From contig JACIWT010000011.1 in assembly GCA_014360825.1 (NCBI GenBank), positions 24,400-88,399 of the forward strand: a DNA stretch of 64,000 bases, read 5' to 3'. The position numbers and the translations under genes were made by a program. The stretch is from Chloroflexota bacterium (GTDB lineage Bacteria > Chloroflexota > Anaerolineae > UBA2200 > JACIWT01). The notes under the pieces were generated by a model. The model was not told where the DNA came from. It saw only the letters and a program-made list of their open reading frames with translations, and searched no databases. Of this stretch, positions 51,990 through 60,412 are shown piece after piece. How positions within the stretch are numbered: the first letter of the stretch is position 1; every line of letters begins with the position of its first letter.

Positions 51990-53009
51990 CTATTTGAGCA
52001 TTCCGCTGAAAAACCTCTTTAGGATTGTGGCATGCCCAACTATCACTGGCTTGACTTTCACCTCCCAGACTTCTGCTACTTGCTGCCGTAGGTAAGGCAG
52101 CGGGTTCCTGACCGCGAAGAGGATTAGAAGAAGAGGATAGATAACGAGACGCAAATCTTGAGAAAAACGTAGTACTTCGGGCAACATCGTAAGTACCAAG
52201 GCAGCAAGAATGGAACCATGCACGCTACCCATTCCCCCAACGACTAACATCAGGAGGATTTCGATTGATTTCAAGAAAGTGAACTGGGTGGGATGAGCTA
52301 GTTGTAAAAGATGAGCGAGTAGGCCCCCAGCCGCACCGGCGAAGAAAGAAGCCAGTACGAAAGCGTTTATTTTGTATTTGGTGCTATCGATACCCAATGA
52401 TTCAGCAGCGAGCTCATCCTCGCGCACAGCCATAGATTGGCTACCAAATATTGAATGAGCGTAGTTACTTATTACAGCGACGCTGACTACTGTAAACCCC
52501 ATGATCCAAGCTAAATTGCTTAGTTTCGGGATGTCGATAAAACCCCGTGGTCCTCCGAGAACGTGCAAATTGTTGAGTAGCACTACGAGTATTTGATTAA
52601 AGCCTAATGTGGCTATACAAAGGTAGTCCCCTTTGAGACGCAGAGTTGGTATTCCGATGAGGTAAGCCACCACGGCCGAGGCCAAAGAACCTACCAAAAG
52701 ACTAACCAGGAAGAAAACTTCGCGCAGAGGTGATGGAGTCGATAGCCCGATATGAAAGACCAACTTGGTCATCACGGCTGAGGTGTAAGCGCCAACAGCC
52801 ATAAATGCTGCATGTCCGATGGAGAACTGACCGGTGAAACCAGTGACGAGATTCAGACTCACCGTCATAATAGCATTAATCAAGCCACACATGATGACGA
52901 ATAAAATGTAGTCGGAAAGCAATCTGTGTACATTTAGACCCCACAGGACCACATAACAAAGAACAATGGCCACTATATTGAGAAGGTTTTTGTGCCTTAG
53001 TAGATGCAT
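51990..53009 (-). CDS. livM: Branched-chain amino acid ABC transporter permease LivM
   Basis: 339 residues with 8-9 membrane segments. LNLVTGFTGQFSIGHAAFMAVGAY is the family signature near the N-terminus, with AESLGIDSTKYKINAFVLASFFAGAAGG in the middle and VVGGMGSVHGSILAAL near the end. Starts directly after the livH stop with GGGAGAG upstream. Partner of LivH. Confidence 0.94.
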   Translation of the reverse strand: MHLLRHKNLLNIVAIVLCYVVLWGLNVHRLLSDYILFVIMCGLINAIMTVSLNLVTGFTGQFSIGHAAFMAVGAYTSAVMTKLVFHIGLSTPSPLREVFFLVSLLVGSLASAVVAYLIGIPTLRLKGDYLCIATLGFNQILVVLLNNLHVLGGPRGFIDIPKLSNLAWIMGFTVVSVAVISNYAHSIFGSQSMAVREDELAAESLGIDSTKYKINAFVLASFFAGAAGGLLAHLLQLAHPTQFTFLKSIEILLMLVVGGMGSVHGSILAALVLTMLPEVLRFSQDLRLVIYPLLLILFAVRNPLPYLRQQVAEVWEVKVKPVIVGHATILKRFFSGMLK

Positions 53010-53900
53010 CTAGGCTCTCCCGACAAACGGCCTGCCCAATAGCCCCGTGGGACGGAGGAGCAATATCCCGATCAGGATGATGAAAAAGACCCCCTCAGCC
53101 AGTTGCGAATGGGCTACCGTGGCAAAAACTTCTACTAAACCCATAATAAGACCACCCACTACAGCCCCTGGGATGCTGCCAATCCCACCAAAGACAGCAG
53201 CCACAAAGGCTTTCAACCCTGGTATGAGCCCCATATAGGGGTTAAGGCGCGGGTAAACCACAGCCCACAATACGCCAGCAGCACCGGCTAAAGTACCACC
53301 AATAGCGAAAGTTATACTGATAACCAGATCAGTATCAATGCCCACTGACTTGGCCGCTTCCCTGTCCAAAGCGGTGGCTCGCATAGCCATACCAATTTTG
53401 GTGTTCGTGATGACGTAATGGAGTATGAGCATAAGCGACGCGGCCGCGGCAACATTGAGGATATGTATATTAGTGATGAAGACGGTAGAAGTAAGATAGT
53501 ATTTTCGCGCAGCAATGGCCTCGGGGAAGCGGCGGTATGTAGGGCCTATGAAAGGCACGACCCTTCCCCCATTTTCCAAGAGGAGGGATACGCCCACAGC
53601 AGTAATCAAAGCCACAAGTCGTGGTCGATCGCGCAAGGGTTTGTAGGCAATGCGCTCTATGAGCACATTTGCAATGCCGCAAACTACCATGGCCAAAACA
53701 AAAGCAGCAGGAAACGGCAAGCCAAAAGAGGTAACACTAATAAAAGCCGTGTAGGCACCTAACATGATCAGATCACCATGGGCAAAGTTGATCAACTGGA
53801 TAATGCCGTAGACCAGGGTGTAGCCTAGAGCGATGAGAGCATAAATTGTACCGATCTGAACCCCATTGACAAATTGGCTTAAAAACTGTTCCAAGAGCAC
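53010..53900 (-). CDS. livH: Branched-chain amino acid ABC transporter permease LivH
   Basis: 296 residues with about eight membrane segments: NGVQIGTIYALIALGYTLVYGIIQLINFAHGDLIMLGAY is the LivH hallmark at the N-terminus; KSVGIDTDLVISITFAIGGTLAGAAGVLW follows. The start is ambiguous: GTG 53900 is almost on top of the GGGAG site, and TTG 53894 is seven bases away and fits better. Confidence 0.94.
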   Translation of the reverse strand: MLLEQFLSQFVNGVQIGTIYALIALGYTLVYGIIQLINFAHGDLIMLGAYTAFISVTSFGLPFPAAFVLAMVVCGIANVLIERIAYKPLRDRPRLVALITAVGVSLLLENGGRVVPFIGPTYRRFPEAIAARKYYLTSTVFITNIHILNVAAAASLMLILHYVITNTKIGMAMRATALDREAAKSVGIDTDLVISITFAIGGTLAGAAGVLWAVVYPRLNPYMGLIPGLKAFVAAVFGGIGSIPGAVVGGLIMGLVEVFATVAHSQLAEGVFFIILIGILLLRPTGLLGRPFVGRA

Positions 53901-53995
53901 TCCCTTTCATAGGGGGCAGGGCCTTAGCAGCCCTGCCCCATAATCTGTTTTTGTCCACAATTGGAGTGAACGATAGTTTCTCAGACTCTCGAGCC

Positions 53996-55132
53996 CTACG
54001 GTGCGTAGCTCTTGACGTAGACTACCCGCCCGCCTTCAATTCTTAGAATGGCGGCAGGCAAAGAAATAGGGTCTCCATTCTCATTGAAAGTAATATCCCC
54101 TTGAGCTCCTGGAAGCCCCTTTGTGGCCGCCATAGCCTTCTGGATGGACTCACCATCCAATTTTCCAGCCCTTTTGATGGCGTCAAAAACCACCTGGGCT
54201 GCGTCGTAAGCCATGATTGCTAGCAAGTCGGGGTCAGATCCGTACTTGTTTCGGAATGCTTCCACAAAGGCCCGTGTCTCCGGTCGGGGATCTTCCATTG
54301 AGAAGTGACTACAATAGTATGCACCGTCCGTGCTCACAAGGTCGAGCTCAGGCGAGTCCCAAGCGTCAGCGCCAATTTTCTGGGCCTCTAATCCTATCTC
54401 GTTTGCCTGCTTAGCAATAAGGTTGATGTCAACATAGTTGTCAGGACAGAAGAAGACATCCGGTGAAGTGGCTTTGATGCTTGTTAGTTGGGCCCGAAAG
54501 TCAGTGGCGCCACTGGGGTGAGTTTGGATGGTGGTAATTTTTCCACCCAATTCCTCAAAGGTCTTAGCGAAGAGCTGAGAGACTGTCGTAGCGTACTCGT
54601 TGCCTATATCATACAGGATGGCTGCTGTCTTTGCTCCCAGTTCCTCACGACAAAAACTGGCCAGAACTGGGCCCTGGAAGTCATCCGTCCAGCAACTGCG
54701 GAACACGTACGCTTTCCCCGGCGTAATCTGTGGGCTAGTGCCAGTGACCACCATCGGAACTTTTGACATCTCCGCAATGGGCGCTGCTGCCATGCCCATT
54801 GTGCTGGCAATAGGGCCTATGATGGCTACAACCTTGTCTTGCACAATCAGTTTGTGAGCAGCAGCAGCCGCCACCACAGGATCACTCTGATCATCTTCGT
54901 GGATGATCACCACCTTGCTGCCTAGCAGGCCCCCCTTTTCGTTAATCTGGGCAACTGCCAGATCAACCGCCTTCCTGTGAGACTCACCGAAGGTGGAAAG
55001 GGCACCAGTCAAGTGGGCTATGCTCCCGATCTTGATCTCCTTAGCTTCCCGAGGGGCACATCCAAACAATAGGACCGAGAGCAAAGACGCCAACGTCAAG
55101 GAAGTGATGACAATCTGAGGTAATCTGCGCAT
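53996..55132 (-). CDS. livK: Branched-chain amino acid ABC transporter substrate-binding lipoprotein (LivK-like)
   Basis: 378 residues: signal peptide with lipobox VLLFGC (Cys25), then IKIGSIAHLTGALSTFGESHRKAVDLAVAQINEKGG, the type I periplasmic-binding hallmark of leucine/valine receptors, and AIIGPIASTMGMAAAPIAEMSKVPMV. AGGAGG precedes the ATG. Captures amino acid for LivHMGF. Substrate could be Leu/Ile/Val or a relative. Confidence 0.92.
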   Translation of the reverse strand: MRRLPQIVITSLTLASLLSVLLFGCAPREAKEIKIGSIAHLTGALSTFGESHRKAVDLAVAQINEKGGLLGSKVVIIHEDDQSDPVVAAAAAHKLIVQDKVVAIIGPIASTMGMAAAPIAEMSKVPMVVTGTSPQITPGKAYVFRSCWTDDFQGPVLASFCREELGAKTAAILYDIGNEYATTVSQLFAKTFEELGGKITTIQTHPSGATDFRAQLTSIKATSPDVFFCPDNYVDINLIAKQANEIGLEAQKIGADAWDSPELDLVSTDGAYYCSHFSMEDPRPETRAFVEAFRNKYGSDPDLLAIMAYDAAQVVFDAIKRAGKLDGESIQKAMAATKGLPGAQGDITFNENGDPISLPAAILRIEGGRVVYVKSYAP

Positions 55133-55233
55133 TTTGACCTCCTATGCTTCTGTTGTTGTTTATGCCGGACCCATAATCAGTGTACGATAGATATATGTTT
55201 TTGCGATATCACCCCCTTCAAGCATCAACCTTT

Positions 55234-56109
55234 TTAGTATACCGGTATTCCCTCTCTTTTCACGAGCTCCTTGAAGGCTTCGATTAACATGCTTGTGATA
55301 GGCCCAGGGACATCGTGTCCTATGAGCCGTCCATCAATCTCTCTCACAGGGACGATCTCTGCCCCAGTACCGCATACCAATGCTTCATCGGCTGTGTACA
55401 CGTCGCCAAGGGTGAGATTGGTCTCTCGCGTCTCTAAACCAGCCTCGCGGGCAAGTGTTAAAACGGTTCTTCGCGTCACACCGTTGAGGATATTCACTGT
55501 GGTCGGCGAAATAACCACCTTGTCTTTAATGATCAGAAAATTCTCGCCTGGTCCCTCCGCTACAAAGCCATTGATGTCTAGCATGAGTGCTTCATCTGCA
55601 CCAGCTGCCTTGGCCTCCAACTTCGCCAAGATGTTATTGAGGTAGCCTACATGCTTCACTCGCGAATCTACGCACTGTGAAGGTACGCGACGGACTGCTG
55701 TAGTCTTCATTGTGATTCCCTCAGTGCCTAGGAAGGGTTCCCACGGGTGGGCAAGGACGATAACTGTTGGCTCTAGCCCTTTTCCAGGATCGACACCCAT
55801 CGTACCGGCCCCGCGTGTAATAATAGGACGGATGTGGGCATCCTGCAGTTTGTTTCGCCTTAAGGTCTCTAGAATCACTCCTTTCATCTCGGCTTTGCTA
55901 AGAGGAATCCTCAGGCCAATAATTTGAGCCGATTCGTAGAGGCGATCAATGTGTTCATCGAGCTTAAAAACCTTACCAGAATACTCCCGTATCCCCTCAA
56001 ATATGGCATCTGCGTATAGGAGACCCCTGTCGAAGACCGAAATCTTAGCCTGCGGCCCAGGTACGAAATCTCCGTTGATATAAACTATCAGTTTGGCAAT
56101 GTCCAGCAC
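55234..56109 (-). CDS. ilvE: Branched-chain-amino-acid aminotransferase
   Basis: 291 residues from a GTG start with AAGGAG seven bases upstream. Class IV PLP fold: VYINGDFVPGPQAKISVFDRGLLYADAIFEGIREY, catalytic Lys in SRVKHVGYLNNILAK, and GFVAEGPGENFLIIKD with NILNGVTRRTVL. Interconverts branched-chain amino acids and 2-oxo acids using glutamate/2-oxoglutarate. First gene of the operon, under a clear TTGACA-N17-TAAAAT promoter. Its product 2-ketoisovalerate is the PanB substrate. Confidence 0.94.
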   Translation of the reverse strand: MLDIAKLIVYINGDFVPGPQAKISVFDRGLLYADAIFEGIREYSGKVFKLDEHIDRLYESAQIIGLRIPLSKAEMKGVILETLRRNKLQDAHIRPIITRGAGTMGVDPGKGLEPTVIVLAHPWEPFLGTEGITMKTTAVRRVPSQCVDSRVKHVGYLNNILAKLEAKAAGADEALMLDINGFVAEGPGENFLIIKDKVVISPTTVNILNGVTRRTVLTLAREAGLETRETNLTLGDVYTADEALVCGTGAEIVPVREIDGRLIGHDVPGPITSMLIEAFKELVKREGIPVY

Positions 56110-56160
56110 TGTGTTGCTCCTTGTAGCAATATGGCTTTTCTATTTTGTAGAAATATTTTC

Positions 56161-56174
56161 TAAAATATATTTTA
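56161..56174. promoter_or_regulatory. 14-base palindrome over the ilvE -10 box
   Basis: TAAAATATATTTTA is a perfect palindrome overlapping the -10 hexamer, a good position for repressor binding, perhaps by the IclR protein at the operon end. Confidence 0.5.
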
Positions 56175-56197
56175 TTATAATTTCCAGAATTTGTCAA
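56169..56197 (-). promoter_or_regulatory. Sigma-70-type promoter of the ilvE-liv-panB-iclR operon
   Basis: TTGACA (56197-56192) and TAAAAT (56174-56169) on the minus strand with a 17-base spacer, about 60 bases before the ilvE start. Confidence 0.75.
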
Positions 56198-56628
56198 GGG
56201 TCGCTTTCGAGAATTTGGAAAAGTCTTGCCAGTTGTTTGCAAATATTACTACATGTTGTGCTCATAGAGAACTCTGTGTACCATATCTTGTGGCACTCCA
56301 GCTTGATGATGCCGACTTCATCAACACTATCGAGATTTGCCTTCTCCGCCACCTTGTGATAGAATTTCCAACTAGAGATACCCGTGTGCGGCCAGTTGTG
56401 CCGTTGTGAGAGCGGACTGCCGCGACGCTTAATTCAGCCCAGGCGTTTGGGGCAGCCGGAAAAGTCATGGAAAAGGAAGCATGGACACCGACGGTAGTTG
56501 TTCGGATCTAACTGCGGACAACCCGCCCAGTACGAAAAATACTGACATCTACCATATCTCTTCTCTCATTTGCGGAGCAGGTGAGCCGACCTTTACGTCT
56601 GCCTACTGGTAGCGATATTTCGCACGCG
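56198..56628. other. Intergenic region upstream of the MgtE-like/NRAMP genes
   Basis: About 430 bases without a convincing gene. Short frames here look unlike proteins. The stretch ends in a strong hairpin at 56629-56660. This could be a long 5' leader with attenuation for the metal-transport operon. I compared it by eye with M-box and yybP-ykoY elements and could not align either convincingly. Confidence 0.4.
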
Positions 56629-56660
56629 AAAGGCCGCAGCCTGGTCTGCGGCCTTTTGTA
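56629..56660 (+). terminator. Strong hairpin terminator/attenuator before the MgtE-like gene
   Basis: AAAGGCCGCAG (56629-56639) pairs with CTGCGGCCTTT (56646-56656), eleven pairs with a six-base loop, followed by T-G-T-A-T-T-T. It ends about 50 bases before the ATG, a typical position for an expression platform. Confidence 0.7.
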
Positions 56661-56706
56661 TTTCCGGCGAGAAAAACGGACATCCTAATCTTGCAGGAGG
56701 TGTGAG

Positions 56707-57969
56707 ATGGCTTTCCTGAGCGAACTTATCGGACAGACAGTGTGGGACGCTCGGGGTGAGCGCGTCGGACGCTGCGCCGACATCCTGATCGTTCACCCTG
56801 ACCAACCTTTCCCCACCGTCAGAGCGCTGGCTCTGGAGGATGGCGAAGGCGCTGGCCAATTCATCCCCGCCGAACAGATCGGTTGGTTAGGTCCCAATAT
56901 TCTACTGAAGGTAAGCCGGTCACACCTCAAACCATTTACCCCGCAGGGCAACGAACTCTGGCTGGTCCGCCAGATCCTTGATCGACAGATTGTAGACACC
57001 GAGGGCCGCCGAGTAGTGCGGGTAAACGATTTGCTACTGACCCGGACGAACGAGCACTTCTGCCTGGCCGGAGTGGATGTGGGTGGATTAGGGCTGTTGC
57101 GCCGCCTGGGCATCCAAAAGCCAGCGCTGACACTGTTTTCCATCCTGCGACAGAAGCCCCCAGAACTCATTATTCCCTGGGAGGACGTGGCGCCGCTGCA
57201 GGCCCAGGAGCCAATCCGCCTGCGCATCTCGCGAGACAAGATAGGCCGCATTCACCCCTCTGACATCGCCGATATCATCGCTGACCTCGACCGGCGCACA
57301 GGTCAGGCCCTGATCGAATCACTGGACGATGAAGTCGCAGCCGATACCATCGAGGAAATCCCACCGCAAATGCAGGTAGATGTCATATCACGCTTGGAGC
57401 CGGAGCGTGCGGCCGACATCTTGGAAGAGATGGGACCGGATGAAGCCGCTGACTTGCTGGGTGATTTACCTGCTCACGCCAGTCAAAAGTTACTCGAACT
57501 GATGGAAGATGAGGATGCCGAAGACGTCCGTCGTCTCTTGGCCTACCCGGAGGATTCTGCCGGTGGGATCATGACCACCGAGTTCACTACTCTGCCCGAG
57601 GGCCTCACCGTAGCCGAGGCCTTAGAGTACTTACGCCAATCCGAGGAAGCCCAGGAGGATGAAGCACTCCACTATATCTATGTGGTAGATGAGGGTGGAC
57701 ATTTGAAGGGCGTGATTAGCCTGCGCGATCTGGTACTATCACCCCCTGAGGCTACGTTGACGGAGCGGATGACGACCCGGCTGATCACTGTGGGTCCCTT
57801 GACCCCGCAGCAGGAGATCGCCAGACTGATCGCCAAATACAATTTGCTGGCAGTCCCTGTAGTGGACGAGGCCGGCGTATTGCAGGGCATCGTTACCGTA
57901 GATGATGCGATTGACGCCATCCTGCCCACAGCCTGGAAGAAACGCCTACCTCGCTTCTTCTATGTCTAA
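56707..57969 (+). CDS. Soluble PRC-barrel / MgtE-N / CBS protein
   Basis: 420 residues without membrane helices. Two PRC-barrel-like segments (about 1-75 and 85-160; GQTVWDARGERVGRCADI and DRQIVDTEGRRVVRVND), an MgtE N-domain of helical repeats (about 180-285; IHPSDIADIIADLDRRTG, LEPERAADILEEMGPDEAADLL), and a CBS pair (about 285-410; MTTEFTTLPEGLTVAEAL). It is the cytosolic regulatory half of an MgtE Mg2+ channel without the pore. GCAGGAGGTGTG precedes the ATG. It is 23 bases from an atypical NRAMP gene and probably senses Mg/Mn to gate or signal for it. Confidence 0.9.
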   Translation: MAFLSELIGQTVWDARGERVGRCADILIVHPDQPFPTVRALALEDGEGAGQFIPAEQIGWLGPNILLKVSRSHLKPFTPQGNELWLVRQILDRQIVDTEGRRVVRVNDLLLTRTNEHFCLAGVDVGGLGLLRRLGIQKPALTLFSILRQKPPELIIPWEDVAPLQAQEPIRLRISRDKIGRIHPSDIADIIADLDRRTGQALIESLDDEVAADTIEEIPPQMQVDVISRLEPERAADILEEMGPDEAADLLGDLPAHASQKLLELMEDEDAEDVRRLLAYPEDSAGGIMTTEFTTLPEGLTVAEALEYLRQSEEAQEDEALHYIYVVDEGGHLKGVISLRDLVLSPPEATLTERMTTRLITVGPLTPQQEIARLIAKYNLLAVPVVDEAGVLQGIVTVDDAIDAILPTAWKKRLPRFFYV

Positions 57970-57992
57970 CTTCTCTTCTCCCGGAGGCTATC

Positions 57993-59234
57993 ATGACCCT
58001 CAAAGAACGCCTGCTTCACGTCGGTCGAAGGTTGTTCCTTTACCTTTCCATCCTGGGGCCGGGATTAATTACCGCCAGCGCCGATAACGACGCCCCGGGC
58101 ATTGCCACCTACTCTATGGCGGGGTCTCATTACGGTTACGGTTTTCTGTGGGTGATACTCGCCGTGACATTCGGGGAAATGGTCGTCCAAGAGATGGCCG
58201 CACGAATGGGAGCAGTAACCGGGAAGGGGTTGGCCGACCTAATTCGCGAGCGGTTTGGGGTAAGGGTAGTTTTCTTTGCCATGGTTTGCTTGCTAATCGC
58301 TAATTTGGGCACAACAACAGCGGAGATTGCTGGCATCGCGGCCAGCGCGGAACTACTGGGCTTGAGCCGTTACATCGCGGTGCCCATTGCAGCGATTTTC
58401 ATATTTGTGGTAGTGACCCGAGGAACATATCAGCGGGTGGAGAAGGTCTTGCTTGCCTTGTGCCTGTACTCGGTGGCATATATCGGCTCCGCTTTCTTAA
58501 GCCGCCCACCCTGGGGCGAAGTGCTCCGGCAGACCGTGGTGCCTAATTTTCACCTGGAAACCCATTATATCGTGGCCTTATTAGCGACAGTGGGGACAAC
58601 GATTACACCATGGGGTTGCGTTTACCTGCAGGCTTCAGTGGCCGAGAAGGGAATAAATAGCAAGGATTACCACTACACCCGGCTGGACGTGATCAGCGGC
58701 GCGATCTTTGGCAACATTGTCTCCGCATTCATTATCATTTGCACCGCAGCGACGCTATTTATCCACGGTATCCAAGTGGAGACTGCGGAACAGGCGGCAG
58801 TGGCCCTGGCCCCACTGGCAGGCCAATGGGCGCAATTACTATTCAGCCTGGGGTTGTTGGGGGCGTCGCTTTTGGCTGCGTCGGTCCTGCCCCTTTCCAC
58901 CGCCTATGCCATCTGTGAGGCTTTTGGCTGGGAACGAGGCATCAATACGGAATTCCGGGAGGCGCCACTTTTCTATTCACTTTACGCGGGGATGCTCATC
59001 TTGGGAGGCATAGTGGTACTGTTGCCAGGCATCCAATTGTTCCCCCTAATGTGGCTCTCGCAGACCCTCAATGCTATCTTGCTGCCCGTGATCCTTGTGC
59101 TGATGTTGCGCCTGGCGAATGATCGCGGACTGATGGGACGCTGGGTCAACTCACGGCCCACCAATGCCCTGGCTTGGGTAACAACCGTGCTGATCGCGTT
59201 GGTAACAGTGGTGTTATTTGTATTGCAGATGTAA
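57993..59234 (+). CDS. NRAMP (SLC11)-family divalent metal transporter, atypical metal-site motifs
   Basis: 413 residues with about 11 membrane segments. The first helix reads GPGLITASADNDAPGIATYS, aligning D-A-P-G with the canonical D-P-G-N, so the second metal-ligand Asn is Gly. Helix 6 has TTITPWGCVYLQASV instead of the A-T-x-M-P-H pattern, so the metal-coordinating Met is Thr. Loss of the soft Met ligand is a feature described for Mg2+-transporting NRAMP relatives. Paired with the MgtE-N/CBS protein, Mg2+ or a mixed specificity is more likely than strict Mn/Fe. A terminator follows at 59262. Confidence 0.88.
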   Translation: MTLKERLLHVGRRLFLYLSILGPGLITASADNDAPGIATYSMAGSHYGYGFLWVILAVTFGEMVVQEMAARMGAVTGKGLADLIRERFGVRVVFFAMVCLLIANLGTTTAEIAGIAASAELLGLSRYIAVPIAAIFIFVVVTRGTYQRVEKVLLALCLYSVAYIGSAFLSRPPWGEVLRQTVVPNFHLETHYIVALLATVGTTITPWGCVYLQASVAEKGINSKDYHYTRLDVISGAIFGNIVSAFIIICTAATLFIHGIQVETAEQAAVALAPLAGQWAQLLFSLGLLGASLLAASVLPLSTAYAICEAFGWERGINTEFREAPLFYSLYAGMLILGGIVVLLPGIQLFPLMWLSQTLNAILLPVILVLMLRLANDRGLMGRWVNSRPTNALAWVTTVLIALVTVVLFVLQM

Positions 59235-59261
59235 AAGGCCCGGGTTCTCGTCCATGAAACG

Positions 59262-59292
59262 AAGAGGCCCACTCTCCGAGTGAGCCTCTTTT
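59262..59292 (+). terminator. Rho-independent terminator after the NRAMP gene
   Basis: AAGAGGC/GCCTCTT with an inner CACTC/GAGTG stem and TCC loop, followed by TTTT. Confidence 0.75.
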
Positions 59293-59450
59293 GGACAATT
59301 GTGCAATTTTGGATCGCGCTGCCACTGTCGGGAAAATATCCTGCCGTTCACATTGCCATGGGGGTAATCCGGTACAAAGACACGGTCACCTGCCTTTTCT
59401 ATTCCCAACAACAGCCCCCAGCAGTGGAAAACGCTGCTATGACCGAGGTC

Positions 59451-59633
59451 TTAGTAATCCTCCTCTTCTTCCTCCTCAAGTTCTTCCTCGAAATCCTCTT
59501 CGAACTCATCGAAATCTTCGTCGTCGTACTCGTAGAACTCCCAGTCGTTTTCGCCGCATTCCGGGCACTTCTTGGGCGCTCTCTCGCCCTCGTGGATGTA
59601 CCCGCAACTCAGGCATTCCCACTCCTTGACCAT
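59451..59633 (-). CDS. Rubredoxin-type zinc-ribbon protein with acidic tail
   Basis: 60 residues from ATG 59633 (AGGAGGTG upstream). MVKEWECLSCGYIHEGERAP, then CPECG: two CxxC pairs that bind iron or zinc, followed by a tail of about 25 Asp/Glu residues with aromatic Tyr/Phe (FEEDFEEELEEEEEEDY). Similar small proteins carry an Fe(S-Cys)4 site or a zinc ribbon and may bind basic partners through the acidic tail. Confidence 0.85.
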   Translation of the reverse strand: MVKEWECLSCGYIHEGERAPKKCPECGENDWEFYEYDDEDFDEFEEDFEEELEEEEEEDY

Positions 59634-59690
59634 ATCGAGACACACCTCCTCAAGTGAATGGCATACAGGAGCCAAAATCCTCTCATTTGC

Positions 59691-59719
59691 TCTATATCAC
59701 GATTTTTGCGATTTGTCAA
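59691..59719 (-). promoter_or_regulatory. Sigma-70-type promoter of the zinc-ribbon gene
   Basis: TTGACA (59719-59714) and TATAGA (59696-59691) on the minus strand, 17-base spacer. Confidence 0.65.
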
Positions 59720-59793
59720 CTTTCACGCGCGGGCTAATGGGGACCTCGGTGCGCGGATAAGCGTCACCAGATCAGAAAGCCTTAGTGCACGAC

Positions 59794-59822
59794 TTGACAG
59801 CAATGCCAGCAGGCGCTATGTT
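59794..59822 (+). promoter_or_regulatory. Sigma-70-type promoter of the PDZ gene
   Basis: TTGACA (59794-59799) and TATGTT (59817-59822) with a 17-base spacer, 30 bases before the ATG. Confidence 0.55.
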
Positions 59823-59851
59823 TATTATAGGCTACAAAATCAGGAGGGGTT

Positions 59852-60388
59852 ATGGAAGACAAGAGGATTTACACCATCGCGATTGTGTTCGGCGTGATCG
59901 CCATCGTCCTGAGTCTCTTGGCTGGGGCCTTGAGCGGTGCTGTGACGGGCTACCTGGTGGCTCGATGGCAGGGGCGGAATCTCGCCGAGCAATTGAGAGG
60001 CGAAGCAACCCCCCAGCAGCCCAGGATCATATTTCCACCGGAAGGCATTCTCCCGTTCCGCGATAACACGCCGCCTGCAGAGGAATTGGTGGCAGGTGCC
60101 CTCATCCGTGAGGTGGTGCCGGATGGGCCCGCTGACAAGGCAGGCTTGCGTGAAGGCGATATCATTGTGGCTGTAAATGACGAGCCTGTGGGTCCCAAAA
60201 CGTCTCTGGCCGACCTCATCCTCAAGTTTAAGCCAGGCCAAACTGTAGAGATCACCTACCGGCGTAAAGGGGAGGAACGGACCATCGAAGTACGGCTCGG
60301 GGAAAACCCCAAGAAACCAGGCACTGCCTACTTGGGTGTAACTTATGCCAGCATAACACCTATTGAACTAAAGGGGCAAACGAATTGA
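59852..60388 (+). CDS. Membrane-anchored PDZ-domain protein
   Basis: 178 residues: one N-terminal transmembrane helix (IAIVFGVIAIVLSLLAGAL), a short linker, then a PDZ domain (about 80-165) with LIREVVPDGPADKAGLREGDIIVAVNDEPVG, LADLILKFKPGQTVEITYRR, as in HtrA C-terminal domains. No protease domain is attached. AGGAGGGG before the ATG. It may be a protease co-factor or a surface scaffold; the gene stands alone between converging neighbours. Confidence 0.87.
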   Translation: MEDKRIYTIAIVFGVIAIVLSLLAGALSGAVTGYLVARWQGRNLAEQLRGEATPQQPRIIFPPEGILPFRDNTPPAEELVAGALIREVVPDGPADKAGLREGDIIVAVNDEPVGPKTSLADLILKFKPGQTVEITYRRKGEERTIEVRLGENPKKPGTAYLGVTYASITPIELKGQTN

Positions 60389-60412
60389 CGTGGCTATCGC
60401 TCACCCTTAGGT

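Noticed and set aside
56401..56706. M-box or yybP-ykoY metal riboswitch
   Set aside because: Short similarities such as AGGTGAG and GACCTTTACG were noticed, but the matching P1 arms and core are not present, so I list only an unassigned leader.
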